From Halomonas sp. NO4 (GTDB taxonomy: Bacteria; Pseudomonadota; Gammaproteobacteria; Pseudomonadales; Halomonadaceae), in assembly GCF_010994375.1 (NCBI RefSeq), contig NZ_WHMA01000010.1, positions 37,410 to 101,409 of the forward strand: 64,000 nt of DNA, written 5' to 3'. Below, one piece after another: positions 17,860-26,937 of the stretch. The first letter of the stretch is position 1, and each line of letters starts with the position of its first letter. A program made the position numbers and the translations under genes. Below the pieces are notes generated by a model. It was not told where the DNA came from. It saw only the letters and a list, made by a program, of their open reading frames with translations, and did no database searches.

Positions 17860-19620
17860 TCATGGCCGGGTCCGACGGCCGTTCGGCTTATGAGCGCTGC
17901 GACGACGCCGTAACCTACCTTCCAGCCAGGCGAACGCGTAGCCGCACGGCTCATCGACCCCCGTTACGACATACCGAAGCGTATAGGGATTATGGAGCGT
18001 CGCCTGCAGGATGAGCGCCACCCACTGGACCCCGCAGAAGAGAATCTCGTCACCGGCTAGGAGCGGACAAGCCTCATCCGGAAGCATGATCGAATGGCCC
18101 GCCCTGCGGATCGCGAGTGCCTCGCACGGAAGCCCCTCCGGGAACACGCGTGCATCGCGGCACAGCGCACCGAGCGTGATCACTCCACCCTTGTCCAGAT
18201 AGTCGGTCACGGCCGGGGCCTCCCCCGGGATCAGCCTGACCGACCAGAGGTGCGGAGGCTCCGCCCCCACCGCCGCCTGAAGACGGGCCACCAGTTCTTG
18301 CGTCAGGGCCGGTTCGCGGTCGGCGAGCCAGTCGATCAGTTCCTGGACGAGCGGCGAGATCAGCAGCTTCAGGATCCGGCGCGCCGTTGTCAGGCTGTGC
18401 TGGAGGACCAGGTCGGCCCGCGCGGCGTCGAACGCGACCTGATTCGCATGACTGTTCTGGCGCACGATGCGAAACGCCTCCGGATTGAGCTCCACCACCG
18501 ACAACAGCGTACTGAGATTGTCCGAATCGCGATTCGTCGCGGCGACGACCCCGGCCGCGTCGTCGATCCCCGCCGCTTCCAGGGCCGAATGATCCGCATG
18601 CGCCTGGACCATGATCGTACCGTCTCCGGCCACTGTGGCGTCCACTTCCGGATCGATAATGCGTACCCCGACGCCATGGACCTGGAGGTAGCGATGGATG
18701 CAGTGCCCCATTCGTCCGTACCCGCAGAGAATCCAGTTGCCCCGCGGGACCTGTATCGGTGCCCCGAGTTCGACGCCACGTGCGCCCACGAACCACGCAT
18801 TGAGGTTGTGAAGTTCAGGGCGTGCGATCGCCCAGTAGAGGAGTTGAGCGAAAATCTCGAAGGGGTTGACGACCGTGACATTGTCCAGCGCGCGCAGATT
18901 GGCCTCGTGGCGGGCCGAGGTCGATCGACAGATGACCCGCAGCCGCGGGTTCAGGTGCCGTGCCATCACCGCAATCTTGAGATTGATGTCGTCATCGTTC
19001 GTCAGCGCGACCAGAGCCCGGCATGCGGTGTGTTCTACACCCGCGGCCAGGAGGTGTTTCGGCGCGCTGGCATCCGCATGGAGTCCCGGCATCGCGACCG
19101 TGTAATCGCGCACGCCCAGTGCCTTGATGCGCTCCGGGTCGGAATCGAGTATCACCGCCCGCATCCGGTGGTCGCTCAGGCCCCGAGCCAGCAGGCTGCC
19201 GGTATCGCCGAAACCGCAGAGGATGACGAAAGGTTCCACGTTGCCTTTGACCTTGCGGGCGAACCGGAACTCATCCATGGCCTGGATGAAATGGGGATTC
19301 TGAACCAGACGAATCAGGGATCCGATCGCATAGAACCACGCGATGACGCCGGTATAGAGGCAGAAGATCGTCCACAGGCGCTGCTCGTCGCTGAAGCCGT
19401 TCGGCAGTTCGCCGAAACCGGTGGTGGTCGCCGTGTAGGTGAAGAAATAGAAGGCGTGGAAAAGACTCATGTAGGTCGTCTCACCATCGACGACCCGTCC
19501 TGGCATCAGCGCCATGCCCATGATGCCCACCGAATACACGAACAGCAGCGCGAACAGCGGCCGGCGCATATAGCGCAGGACGATCATCGTCACACGGTCG
19601 AGATTGGAGGTCGGCGTCAT
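17860..19620 (-). CDS. K+ channel protein with two RCK (TrkA-N) domains
   Basis: Probable ligand-gated potassium channel, 586 residues. The N-terminal pore module has helix 1 at about residues 16-38, a pore loop with selectivity filter TTTGFG at 65-70 (variant of TVGYG) and helix 2 at about 82-102. Two Rossmann RCK domains follow: GFGDTG at 136-141 and GYGRMG at 300-305. The second is followed by IIDPEVDATVAGDG and later by a TrkA-C-like segment. ATG 19620 has a GGGAGGGG ribosome site; the open frame upstream would overlap the next gene and lacks a pore-like sequence. It lies 62 bases downstream of a small membrane protein gene. GC content looks somewhat below the neighbours (57-63 % in two of three lines counted). 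Confidence 0.85.
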   Translation of the reverse strand: MTPTSNLDRVTMIVLRYMRRPLFALLFVYSVGIMGMALMPGRVVDGETTYMSLFHAFYFFTYTATTTGFGELPNGFSDEQRLWTIFCLYTGVIAWFYAIGSLIRLVQNPHFIQAMDEFRFARKVKGNVEPFVILCGFGDTGSLLARGLSDHRMRAVILDSDPERIKALGVRDYTVAMPGLHADASAPKHLLAAGVEHTACRALVALTNDDDINLKIAVMARHLNPRLRVICRSTSARHEANLRALDNVTVVNPFEIFAQLLYWAIARPELHNLNAWFVGARGVELGAPIQVPRGNWILCGYGRMGHCIHRYLQVHGVGVRIIDPEVDATVAGDGTIMVQAHADHSALEAAGIDDAAGVVAATNRDSDNLSTLLSVVELNPEAFRIVRQNSHANQVAFDAARADLVLQHSLTTARRILKLLISPLVQELIDWLADREPALTQELVARLQAAVGAEPPHLWSVRLIPGEAPAVTDYLDKGGVITLGALCRDARVFPEGLPCEALAIRRAGHSIMLPDEACPLLAGDEILFCGVQWVALILQATLHNPYTLRYVVTGVDEPCGYAFAWLEGRLRRRRSAHKPNGRRTRP

Positions 19621-19682
19621 GCGTTCACCCCTCCCTCTGCCAGTCCCGGATCGAGGCTGCCACGCTGAACCGGCCCGCGCGG

Positions 19683-20066
19683 CTAACGCCGCGAGAGCAG
19701 CGTATCGCCCACCAGAATCGCCGTCGCGACGATATTCGCGACCAGCGCCCCCTTGGCGATCGAGACGATATCGGCCATGTCTCCCGGCCCCGGTCCGCCC
19801 CCGGCACCGCCGTCCGCGACGATCCAGACGACACGCGCCGTGATCAGCAGCAGACCGGCAACCAGGCCGGACGCCAGCAGCAACGCCCCGGTCTGGGAGC
19901 GATCCCCCAGTTTCAGGCCGATCGCGACAAGATTGACGATGATGGCGAGCGTCAGAATCCACACATTGTAGTGTGCGGACGCCTCGACGCCCCCCATGAC
20001 GAACGCGTAATTGAGGCTCAGGGTGAGGATGATGAAAAAACCGAAGACGACGCGTTCGAGATTCAT
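19683..20066 (-). CDS. Small four-helix membrane protein, DUF6394-like
   Basis: A 127-residue inner-membrane protein with four hydrophobic segments: about residues 5-25, 34-52, 62-83 and 100-123. A Gly/Pro-rich loop (GGAGGGPGPGD) separates helices 3 and 4. No enzymatic motif is visible. It is immediately upstream of the K+ channel gene on the same strand with no room for a terminator, so the two are probably one transcript. I recall a DUF6394 family of this size next to potassium channels in marine gammaproteobacteria, but this could not be checked. It may be an accessory or regulatory subunit of the channel. Confidence 0.6.
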   Translation of the reverse strand: MNLERVVFGFFIILTLSLNYAFVMGGVEASAHYNVWILTLAIIVNLVAIGLKLGDRSQTGALLLASGLVAGLLLITARVVWIVADGGAGGGPGPGDMADIVSIAKGALVANIVATAILVGDTLLSRR

Positions 20067-20203
20067 GGGCCTGCTCCTGGCCGGGTCGCGCCGTCAGTAT
20101 AGGCATGGGCCTTCTGGGACCGCGAACGCCACCCCGGCGCCGGGCACCCCGACCCTCCGGCCGAGAGGCTGCGAAGCGCCGCCTTGCCTGCCTGTCGGCT
20201 GGG

Positions 20204-21385
20204 TCAGCCCGGCGTCAAATGCCTGACGGCAAGCTCCACCCCGCGCAGCTCGGCGAGCCCCTTGAGGCGCCCGTAGAGCGGATAGCCCGGGGCCGTGCGG
20301 CGCTGCTGGTCGTCGAGCAGATGGTGGCCGTGATCGGGGCGCAGCGGCAGGCGCGGGCCGCCCTCGTTCTCGCGACGCCGCTCCTCGGCGACCAGCGCGG
20401 CGATCACCGCCACCATGTCCACGTCGCCGGCGAGGTGCGCCGCCTCATGGAAGGTGCGCGGGTCAGCCGCCTCGCGCTTCGTCGAACGCAGGTGGGCGAA
20501 GTAGACCCTGGGGCCAAAGCGCCGCGCCATGGCGGCCAGGTCGATGTCGGCACGCACGCCGTAGGAACCGGTGCACAGGGTCAGGCCGTTGGCGGGGCTG
20601 GGCACCGCATCGAGCAGCCACTGGGCGTCGTCGGGGGTGGAAACCACCCGCGGTAGCCCCAGCAGCGGGCGCGGCGGGTCGTCGGGGTGAATCGCCAGGC
20701 GGATGCCCACTTCCTCGGCCACCGGCACCACTGCCTCGAGGAAATGGCGCAGGTTCTCGCGCAGCCGCGCGGCGTCGATGCCGTCATAGGCGGCCAGGGC
20801 CTCGCGGAACTGCGCCAGGGTGTAGTGCTCCTCCGCCCCCGGCAGGCCGGCGATCAGGGTATCGACCAGGGCGTCGCGGCCGGCCGCATCGAGGCTATCG
20901 AGGTAGGCCCGGGCCGCGGTCTGCTCGGCCTCGCTGTACTCGGCCGCCGCCCCGGGCCGGGCGAGCAGATAGAGGTCGAAGGCGGCGAAGGCGGTCTGGT
21001 CGAAGCGCAGCGCCAGGCCGCCCTCCGGCAGGCGCCAGGCCAGGTCGGTGCGGGTCCAGTCGAGCACCGGCATGAAGTTGTAGCAGACGGTGTCGATGCC
21101 GCAGGCGGCCAGGTTGCGCAGCGTCTCGGCGTAGGTGGCGATCAGGCCGTCGCGCTCGGGGCGACCCTGCTTGACCGCCTCGGGCACCGGCACGCTCTCC
21201 ACCACCGACCAGGACAGGCCGGCCGCCTCGATCAGCGCCTTGCGCTCGGCGATGGCGGCCACCGACCAGGCCCGGTCGTTGGGCACCTCGTGCAGCGCGG
21301 TGACGATCCCGGCCGCGCCGGTCTGGCGGATCTCGTCGAGACGGATGGGGTCGGCGGGGCCGAACCAGCGCCAGGTGTGTTCCAT
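20204..21385 (-). CDS. uxuA: D-mannonate dehydratase UxuA
   Basis: Dehydrates D-mannonate to 2-keto-3-deoxygluconate. The 393-residue protein begins [20 protein letters not shown], the typical UxuA N-terminus, and continues with [41 protein letters not shown] and [20 protein letters not shown] (metal-ligand His/Asp region), then [27 protein letters not shown] and [11 protein letters not shown]. It is the last gene of the - strand operon starting with the GntR regulator, 15 bases after uxuB. It is unrelated in fold to ManD (26938-28149), which is encoded in the same operon. Confidence 0.95.
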   Translation of the reverse strand: MEHTWRWFGPADPIRLDEIRQTGAAGIVTALHEVPNDRAWSVAAIAERKALIEAAGLSWSVVESVPVPEAVKQGRPERDGLIATYAETLRNLAACGIDTVCYNFMPVLDWTRTDLAWRLPEGGLALRFDQTAFAAFDLYLLARPGAAAEYSEAEQTAARAYLDSLDAAGRDALVDTLIAGLPGAEEHYTLAQFREALAAYDGIDAARLRENLRHFLEAVVPVAEEVGIRLAIHPDDPPRPLLGLPRVVSTPDDAQWLLDAVPSPANGLTLCTGSYGVRADIDLAAMARRFGPRVYFAHLRSTKREAADPRTFHEAAHLAGDVDMVAVIAALVAEERRRENEGGPRLPLRPDHGHHLLDDQQRRTAPGYPLYGRLKGLAELRGVELAVRHLTPG

Positions 21386-21400
21386 GGGTAGGCTCCTCTG

Positions 21401-22891
21401 TCAGGCTCGCACCAGCGCCGCCAGGGCGGCGTCGAGCCCCTGGTCGGCCAGGGTACGGTAGGCGGCGGTCACCGCATCGGCGAAGCCCGGAGCCGCCGCC
21501 AACGCCGGCGGCACGATATCGTCCATGCCCAGGAAGGCGGCGACCAGCGCCGGCACATCGCCGCCGTGCCGCTCGTGCAGCTCGGCGAAGCGCCACGCCA
21601 GGGGGTCGTCCACCGTATAGGCCTGGCCCTGGCGGTCGCGGCCGGCGGTGTAGCGAATCCAGGCCGCCGTGCCCAGGGCCACGCAGGGCGCGGCCTCGCC
21701 CAGCCGGTAGCAGTGCCGGGCCCCCTCGAACCAGCGCTGCGGCAGCTTCTGGCTGCCGTCCATGGCGATCTGGTGCAAGCGGTGCTGCAGGCTGTCGTTG
21801 GCGAAGCGTGACAGCAGCGACTCGGCGTAGGCAGCGAGGTCGGTGCCCTCGGGCATGGCCAGCGTCGGCGCCGCCTCCTCCAGCATGTAGCGGTGCAGCA
21901 GGGCGCGCAGGTCGGGATGGCGCACGGCATCGACCACCGTGGCGATGCCCTCCGGCGCCCCCAGGTAGGCGAGCAGCGAGTGGCTGCCGTTGAGCAGGCG
22001 CAGCTTCATGGTCTCGAAGGGCGCCACGTCGGCGACCGTCTCCACGCCGACCGCCTCCCAGTCGGGGCGCCCCTGGGGAAAGTTGTCCTCCACCACCCAC
22101 TGGGCGAAGGTCTCGCACACCACGGCGTTGGGGTCGTCGACGTCGAGCTCGGCCAGCCGCGCGAAATCCGCCTCGGTCATCGCCGGCACGATGCGGTCGA
22201 CCATGCTGCACGGGAAGGCCACGGCGCGAGCGATCCAGTCGGCGAGCGATGCATCGCGGTGCATGGCCAGCTGCACCACCGCGGCGCGGGTGCGCTTGCC
22301 GTTGTTGGGCATGTTGTCGCAGGAGAGCACCGTGAAGGGCGCCAAGCCGAGGGCGCGACGCCGCGCCAGCGCCTCGACCAGCAGGCCCGGCGCGGTGCAC
22401 GGCGCCTGGGGGGTGGCGATGTCCGCGGCGATCATCGGGTCCTCGCTGAGCAGCGAGCCGGTGGCCGGGTTGAGAAAATAGCCCTTCTCGGTGACGGTGA
22501 GGGTTACCAGGCGCACGTCCCCCGAGGTCAGCCGCGCGAGCAGCGCCTCGCGGTCGCGCCCCCAGCGCCCCTCGCCGTCGCCGCCGGCACTCTTGTCTTG
22601 CCCCGTGAAGTGCGTCTCCTCGATCACGCCGATCTCGCGCAGGGTCAGGTGCTCACGGTCGCGATACTCGGCCACGTGGTAACGATGGCCGGCCTCGCGC
22701 AAGGCGTCGACCAGCGCGACGCCGCCGCGCAGGTTGGCCGCGCTCACCCCCCAGACGCTGTCGCCGCTGTGCTGGCGATAGCGCTCCAGGTAGACCGCCT
22801 GGTGGGCACGATGGAAGGCGCCCAGGCCCAGGTGGACGATGCCGATGCGGCCGCTGGCCGGCGCGGCCGGCACGCGTTGGACTTCACTCAT
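21401..22891 (-). CDS. uxuB: D-mannonate oxidoreductase / fructuronate reductase (UxuB, mannitol dehydrogenase family)
   Basis: Reduces D-fructuronate to D-mannonate with NADH. The 496-residue protein belongs to the long-chain polyol dehydrogenases. It has an N-terminal Rossmann motif IGIVHLGLGAFHRAHQAVYLERY, the family signature VLSCDNMPNNGKRTRAAV, PCSMVDRIVPAMTE and, in the C-terminal domain, the catalytic-lysine region ETMKLRLLNGSHSLLAYLG (K-NG-H). A GAGGAG-like site lies upstream of the ATG. It lies between the TRAP permease and uxuA, consistent with sequential action of the two enzymes. Mannitol or arabitol as substrate is possible for the family but does not fit the operon. Confidence 0.92.
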   Translation of the reverse strand: MSEVQRVPAAPASGRIGIVHLGLGAFHRAHQAVYLERYRQHSGDSVWGVSAANLRGGVALVDALREAGHRYHVAEYRDREHLTLREIGVIEETHFTGQDKSAGGDGEGRWGRDREALLARLTSGDVRLVTLTVTEKGYFLNPATGSLLSEDPMIAADIATPQAPCTAPGLLVEALARRRALGLAPFTVLSCDNMPNNGKRTRAAVVQLAMHRDASLADWIARAVAFPCSMVDRIVPAMTEADFARLAELDVDDPNAVVCETFAQWVVEDNFPQGRPDWEAVGVETVADVAPFETMKLRLLNGSHSLLAYLGAPEGIATVVDAVRHPDLRALLHRYMLEEAAPTLAMPEGTDLAAYAESLLSRFANDSLQHRLHQIAMDGSQKLPQRWFEGARHCYRLGEAAPCVALGTAAWIRYTAGRDRQGQAYTVDDPLAWRFAELHERHGGDVPALVAAFLGMDDIVPPALAAAPGFADAVTAAYRTLADQGLDAALAALVRA

Positions 22892-22934
22892 TGCAGACTC
22901 CTCGATCTTGTCTCACGGCGGGCCGCGCCACGCC

Positions 22935-24215
22935 TCACTGCCCCATGATCAGGTTAGGCAACCACAGCGAGATCGCCGGCACGTAGGCCACCAGCAGCAG
23001 CACGACGAGGTTGCACGCCAGGAAGGGCAGGATGGCGCGCGCCACGGTGAGCATGGGCAGCTTGCCGATGCCCGACACCACGAACAGGCAGACCCCGACC
23101 GGCGGCGTGGTAAGACCGATCATCAGGTTGAGCACCGCCATCACCGCGAAGTGCACCGGGTCCATGCCCACTCCGGTGGCCACCCCGAGCAGCGCCGGGA
23201 AAAGAATGATCAGCGCGGCGATGGTCTCCATGAAGGTGCCCACGAACAACAGGATCAGGTTGAGGATCAGGATCACCACGATGGGGTTGTCGCTGATCGC
23301 CAGGATGAGGTCGGCCACCATCTGCGGGATCTGCTGGCTGGTGAGAATCCAGCCGAACAGGTTGGCCAGGCCCACCAGCAGCAGCAGCGCCGAGGAGGTG
23401 AGCACCGTGTCGCTGAGGATCGCCGGCAGCTTGCGCCAGGTGAGCCCCTTGTAGACGTACATGCCGACCACCAGGGCGTAGAGACTGGCCACGATGGACG
23501 CCTCGGTGGGCGTGAAGAAACCCCCGATGATCCCGTAGAGGATGATGCCCGTCATCAGCAGGGCCCAGAAGGCGGTGCGCCCCTCGCGCAGCAGCTGGCG
23601 CAGCGGCACCCGCGCCTCCTTGGGGTAGCCGCGACGCACCGCCAGCAGATAGACGGTGACCATCATCGCCACGCCGAGCAGCAGCCCCGGCACGGCGCCG
23701 GCCAGGAACATGCGCCCCACCGAGACCCCGGTCAGCGAGCCGGCAATGATCATCGGCACGCTGGGCGGGATGATCGGCCCGATGGTCGAGGAGGCGGCGG
23801 TGACGGCCGCGGCGAACGGCTTGTCGTAACCCGACTTGGCCATGCCCGGGATCATCACCGAGCCGATGCTCGCCGCATCCGCCACCGCCGTGCCCGAGAT
23901 GCCGCCGAAGATCATCGAACCGCCCACGTTGGCCAGTCCCAGACCGCCGCGGATATGGCCCATGAGCGCGTTGCAGAAGCGCACGATGTACTGGGTGATA
24001 TTGCCCACGTTCATCAGGTTGCCGGCGAGCACGAAGCCGGGAATGCACAGCAGCACGAAGGTGTCGATGCCGGCGTACATGCGCTGGGGCACGATGGTCA
24101 GGGAGATGCCCTCGAGCAGCAGGTAGACGAGCGAGGCGATACCCAGCGAAAAGGCGATGGGAATCCCGAGGAGCAGCAGCACCAGAAAGGTCACGAACAG
24201 CAGGGTCACTTCCAT
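22935..24215 (-). CDS. TRAP transporter large permease (DctM family)
   Basis: Membrane translocation subunit of the second TRAP system, 426 residues. It starts MEVTLLFVTFLVLLLLGIPI and has the DctM landmarks PGFVLAGNLMNVGNITQYIV, GSMIFGGISGTAVADAASIG and VTAASSTIGPIIPPSVPMII, then NLILLFVGTFMETIAALII. The ATG overlaps the end of the DctQ gene by 10 bases. It differs clearly from the DctM at 5052-6359, so the two systems are not a recent duplication. Confidence 0.92.
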   Translation of the reverse strand: MEVTLLFVTFLVLLLLGIPIAFSLGIASLVYLLLEGISLTIVPQRMYAGIDTFVLLCIPGFVLAGNLMNVGNITQYIVRFCNALMGHIRGGLGLANVGGSMIFGGISGTAVADAASIGSVMIPGMAKSGYDKPFAAAVTAASSTIGPIIPPSVPMIIAGSLTGVSVGRMFLAGAVPGLLLGVAMMVTVYLLAVRRGYPKEARVPLRQLLREGRTAFWALLMTGIILYGIIGGFFTPTEASIVASLYALVVGMYVYKGLTWRKLPAILSDTVLTSSALLLLVGLANLFGWILTSQQIPQMVADLILAISDNPIVVILILNLILLFVGTFMETIAALIILFPALLGVATGVGMDPVHFAVMAVLNLMIGLTTPPVGVCLFVVSGIGKLPMLTVARAILPFLACNLVVLLLVAYVPAISLWLPNLIMGQ

Positions 24216-24805
24216 GACGGAGCTTCCTCCTCGGGATCGATGGGCCCGCGCACCAGGGCTACCAGCCCCTCGACGACACCGATGACGCTGTAGACGAGCA
24301 CCAGGGCGAACAGTACCACGGTGGAAAAGAAGATATAGAGCATGGGCACCTTGAGGGTCGGCGAGGTCTGCCAGGCCCCGTTTTCGGCGTACGCCCAGGC
24401 GTAGGGCAGCACGATAAGGGCGAACGCCCCGACCACCAGGCACACCAGCACTTGGTAGAGGGCGCGGCCGCGCGGGCCCAGCCAGTGCTGGAAGAGTTCC
24501 ACGCTGACGTGGCGGTGACGATGGATCACCGCACCGGAGGAGAGCGCCACCATGTAGATGAACAGATAACGCGACAACTCTTCGGTCCAGGCCGGGGAGA
24601 AGGGCAGGAAGAGCCGCCCGGCGATCTGCAGCATCACCGTGGCGGCGATACCCAGCAGGGCCAGCGTGGCCAGGGCGGTGAAGAGGCGGTCGGACCAGCC
24701 GATCAGCCACCCCACCCGGCCTGGCAGCTTGGGCACCTTCGACAGGGCATCCAGGTCGTCGACGACCCGACGCTCGTCCACCGCGCCCTGTTCACGAGTC
24801 GACAT
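24206..24805 (-). CDS. TRAP transporter small permease (DctQ family)
   Basis: A 199-residue inner-membrane protein with four hydrophobic helices, from about residue 38 (ALATLALLGIAATVMLQIAG) to a last helix FFSTVVLFALVLVYSVIGVV. The DctQ signature region is FSPAWTEELSRYLFIYMVAL. An unusual hydrophilic N-terminal extension of about 30 residues precedes the first helix. It lies between the DctP and DctM genes and overlaps DctM by 10 bases. Confidence 0.88.
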   Translation of the reverse strand: MSTREQGAVDERRVVDDLDALSKVPKLPGRVGWLIGWSDRLFTALATLALLGIAATVMLQIAGRLFLPFSPAWTEELSRYLFIYMVALSSGAVIHRHRHVSVELFQHWLGPRGRALYQVLVCLVVGAFALIVLPYAWAYAENGAWQTSPTLKVPMLYIFFSTVVLFALVLVYSVIGVVEGLVALVRGPIDPEEEAPSWK

Positions 24806-24880
24806 AGGGGTACCTCACTGCGGCGGCCAGCCGCGGGTTGAACAGGCCTCGGGCGAGCCATGCCCGCCCGAGACGAAGGC

Positions 24881-25849
24881 TCACAGGTCCTGGATGGCGT
24901 CGAGCAGCTCACGCTGCTCCTCGTTGAGGGATTCACGCACGGCGGGAAGCGCCTGCTCGGCGAACGCCTCGCTGTCGACCTCGACGAATTCCATGCCCTG
25001 CTCGGCGAGAGCGTCTCGCAGGCGCTGCTCGTCTTCGGCGAAGAGCTCGGCCTCATGGGCCTGCATGGTCTCGGCGGCGTCGAAGATCACCTGCTGCAGC
25101 TCTTCGGGCATCGCCTCGAGCTGGTTCTTGCCGATGACCACGTAGATCCAGCTGCGCACGTGGCCGGTGAGGTTCACGTAATCCTGCACCTCGTAGAAGC
25201 TGGCGCTCTCGATCAGGCTCAGCGGGTTCTCCTGGCCCTCGATGGTGTTCTGCTGCAGGGCGGTGAACACCTCGCTGAAGGCCATGGGGGTGGGCCGCGC
25301 GCCCAGCGCCTCCCAGGTATCCACGAACAGCGGCACGTTGGGCACGCGCAGGCGCAGGCCGTCGAGGTCGTCGGGATGCTCGATCGGCCGGTTGGAAGTC
25401 AGGTGGCGCGGACCGCGCTCGAACCAGGCCAGCGGGACCAGGTTCGCGCTCTGGGTGATCTGCGTCTCGATCTCCTCGCCGATCTCGCCGTTCACCGCAT
25501 CGTGCAGGTGCTCGGAGTCGCGGAAGGCGTAGGGCACCGCCATCATCGCCGCCTTGGGCGCCCAGTTCTGCAGGCTCTCGCCGGTGATGGTCATGTCGGC
25601 GGTGCCCAGCTGGATGCTGTTGATCACGTCCATCTCGGCGCCGAGCTGCTCATTGGGGAAGATTTCCACGGCAATGCGCCCGTCGGAGTTGGCCTCGACC
25701 TCCTCCTTGAACTTCTCGGCGGCCAGGTGCCAGATGTTCTCCGTGTTGGCGAGGTGGCCGAACTGCAGGGTGTAGTCGGCGGCCAGCAGCGACTGGCTGC
25801 CGAACAGGGTGGCCCCGAGGGCGGTCGCGGTGATGAGCTGCTTGAGCAT
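24881..25849 (-). CDS. TRAP transporter periplasmic solute-binding protein (DctP family)
   Basis: Periplasmic receptor for a hexonate or uronate, 322 residues from ATG 25849 (MLKQLITAT), which has an AGGAG ribosome site 8 bases upstream. The signal peptide ends at about residue 23 after SLLA, and the mature part begins ADYTLQFGHLANTENIWH. Family features are LRVPNVPLFVDTWEALGARP (carboxylate-binding Arg in GLRLRVPN) and AFSEVFTALQQNTIEGQENP. The operon enzymes suggest L-gulonate, L-idonate or a related aldonate as ligand. Confidence 0.88.
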   Translation of the reverse strand: MLKQLITATALGATLFGSQSLLAADYTLQFGHLANTENIWHLAAEKFKEEVEANSDGRIAVEIFPNEQLGAEMDVINSIQLGTADMTITGESLQNWAPKAAMMAVPYAFRDSEHLHDAVNGEIGEEIETQITQSANLVPLAWFERGPRHLTSNRPIEHPDDLDGLRLRVPNVPLFVDTWEALGARPTPMAFSEVFTALQQNTIEGQENPLSLIESASFYEVQDYVNLTGHVRSWIYVVIGKNQLEAMPEELQQVIFDAAETMQAHEAELFAEDEQRLRDALAEQGMEFVEVDSEAFAEQALPAVRESLNEEQRELLDAIQDL

Positions 25850-25904
25850 GGCTGAAACTCCTGACTGACTTGTTGTGGATTGTTGCACTTGGCGTGGCGG
25901 GCGC

Positions 25905-26927
25905 TCAGCTGCCGAGCTGGATCAGTACCTTGCGCGCCCGTTCCGGGTGGTGGTCGAGCATGTCGATGGCGCCGGGCATCTCGTCGAGCGGCAGCCGGTG
26001 GCTGACCAGCGCCAGCGGGTCGAGGCGACCCGACGCCATCAGCGCGAGCACCTCCGGAAACTTGCGGTTGTTGAGCCGCGAGCCGACCAGGGTCAGCTCC
26101 TTCTTGATCACTTCCAGCTGGATCAGGTCGCTGGGCGTGGGGTTGAAACCGAGCAGGCCGATGCGTCCGGCGGGGGAGGCGAGGCGCAGCATCTGCGGCA
26201 GCAGCGCCGGCACGCAGGCGGCATCGGCGATGAGCGGCACGCCCTCGCCCCCGGTGAGCTCGGCCATGACCGCCTCGAGGTCTTCCTGCTGACCGTTGAC
26301 GGTGCGCGTGGCGCCGAGCTCGCGGGCGGTGTCCAGACGGGCCTCGATCACGTCGGTGACGGTGACGTCCTCGATACCCAGGGCGCGCGCCACCTGCAGG
26401 ATCGTCAGGCCGATCACCCCGGCACCGAAGATGAGCAGGCGGTCGCCGGTATGGGGCTGCATGCGATCGAGCACGTTGGCGGCGATGGTGTAGGGCTCGA
26501 CGAGGGCCGCGGCATCCAGGCTCAGCCCCGCGGGCAGGCGGTGCACGTTCCCCGCCGGCACCGCGACATGCTCCTCGAAGCCGCCGTTGCGGTGCACGCC
26601 GATCACCTGCAGTGACGTGCAGACGTTGGGCCTGCCGATGCGGCAGGGATAGCACTCGCCGCAGCTGATCACCGGGTCGATACACACGGCATCGCCCACC
26701 GTCACCCCCTCGGCGCCCTCGCCCACGGCGTCGACGACACCGGCAAACTCGTGGCCGGTGATTCGCGGGAAGCGCACGAAGGCATTGTCGCCATGGATGA
26801 TGTGCATGTCCGAACCGCAGATGCCGGCGAAGGCCACACGGACCAGCACCTCGCCGGGGGCGGCCTGGGGCGTCTCGATCTCGGTGATGCGATAGTCCAG
26901 CGGAGCGCGGACTTCAAAGGCTTTCAT
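25905..26927 (-). CDS. rspB: Zinc-dependent alcohol dehydrogenase, L-gulonate 5-dehydrogenase-like (RspB family)
   Basis: Medium-chain dehydrogenase, 340 residues, probably oxidising L-gulonate (or L-idonate) to D-fructuronate (or 5-ketogluconate) with NAD. Catalytic zinc ligands are Cys37 (GICGSDMH) and His59-Glu60 (TGHEFAG). The four structural-zinc cysteines are 89, 92, 95 and 103 (CGECYPCRIGRPNVC). The nucleotide fold is LLIFGAGVIGLTILQVARAL. It lies 10 bases downstream of manD. Gulonate 5-dehydrogenases of this type, next to low-efficiency ManD proteins, were described in Chromohalobacter salexigens (from memory). Its product would feed UxuB then UxuA of the same operon. Confidence 0.8.
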   Translation of the reverse strand: MKAFEVRAPLDYRITEIETPQAAPGEVLVRVAFAGICGSDMHIIHGDNAFVRFPRITGHEFAGVVDAVGEGAEGVTVGDAVCIDPVISCGECYPCRIGRPNVCTSLQVIGVHRNGGFEEHVAVPAGNVHRLPAGLSLDAAALVEPYTIAANVLDRMQPHTGDRLLIFGAGVIGLTILQVARALGIEDVTVTDVIEARLDTARELGATRTVNGQQEDLEAVMAELTGGEGVPLIADAACVPALLPQMLRLASPAGRIGLLGFNPTPSDLIQLEVIKKELTLVGSRLNNRKFPEVLALMASGRLDPLALVSHRLPLDEMPGAIDMLDHHPERARKVLIQLGS

Positions 26928-26937
26928 GGGTCACCTC

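Noticed and set aside
17860..20106. 748-codon extended version of the K+ channel
   Set aside because: The N-terminal 162 residues overlap the small membrane protein gene in another frame and are Arg/Gly-rich. The ATG at 19620 has a good ribosome site and a normal channel N-terminus.
22935..24710. Apparent 591-residue DctQ-DctM fusion on the - strand
   Set aside because: The part upstream of 24215 is out of frame with the true DctQ protein (24206-24805) and has no membrane helices. DctM begins at its own ATG, so it is not a fusion.
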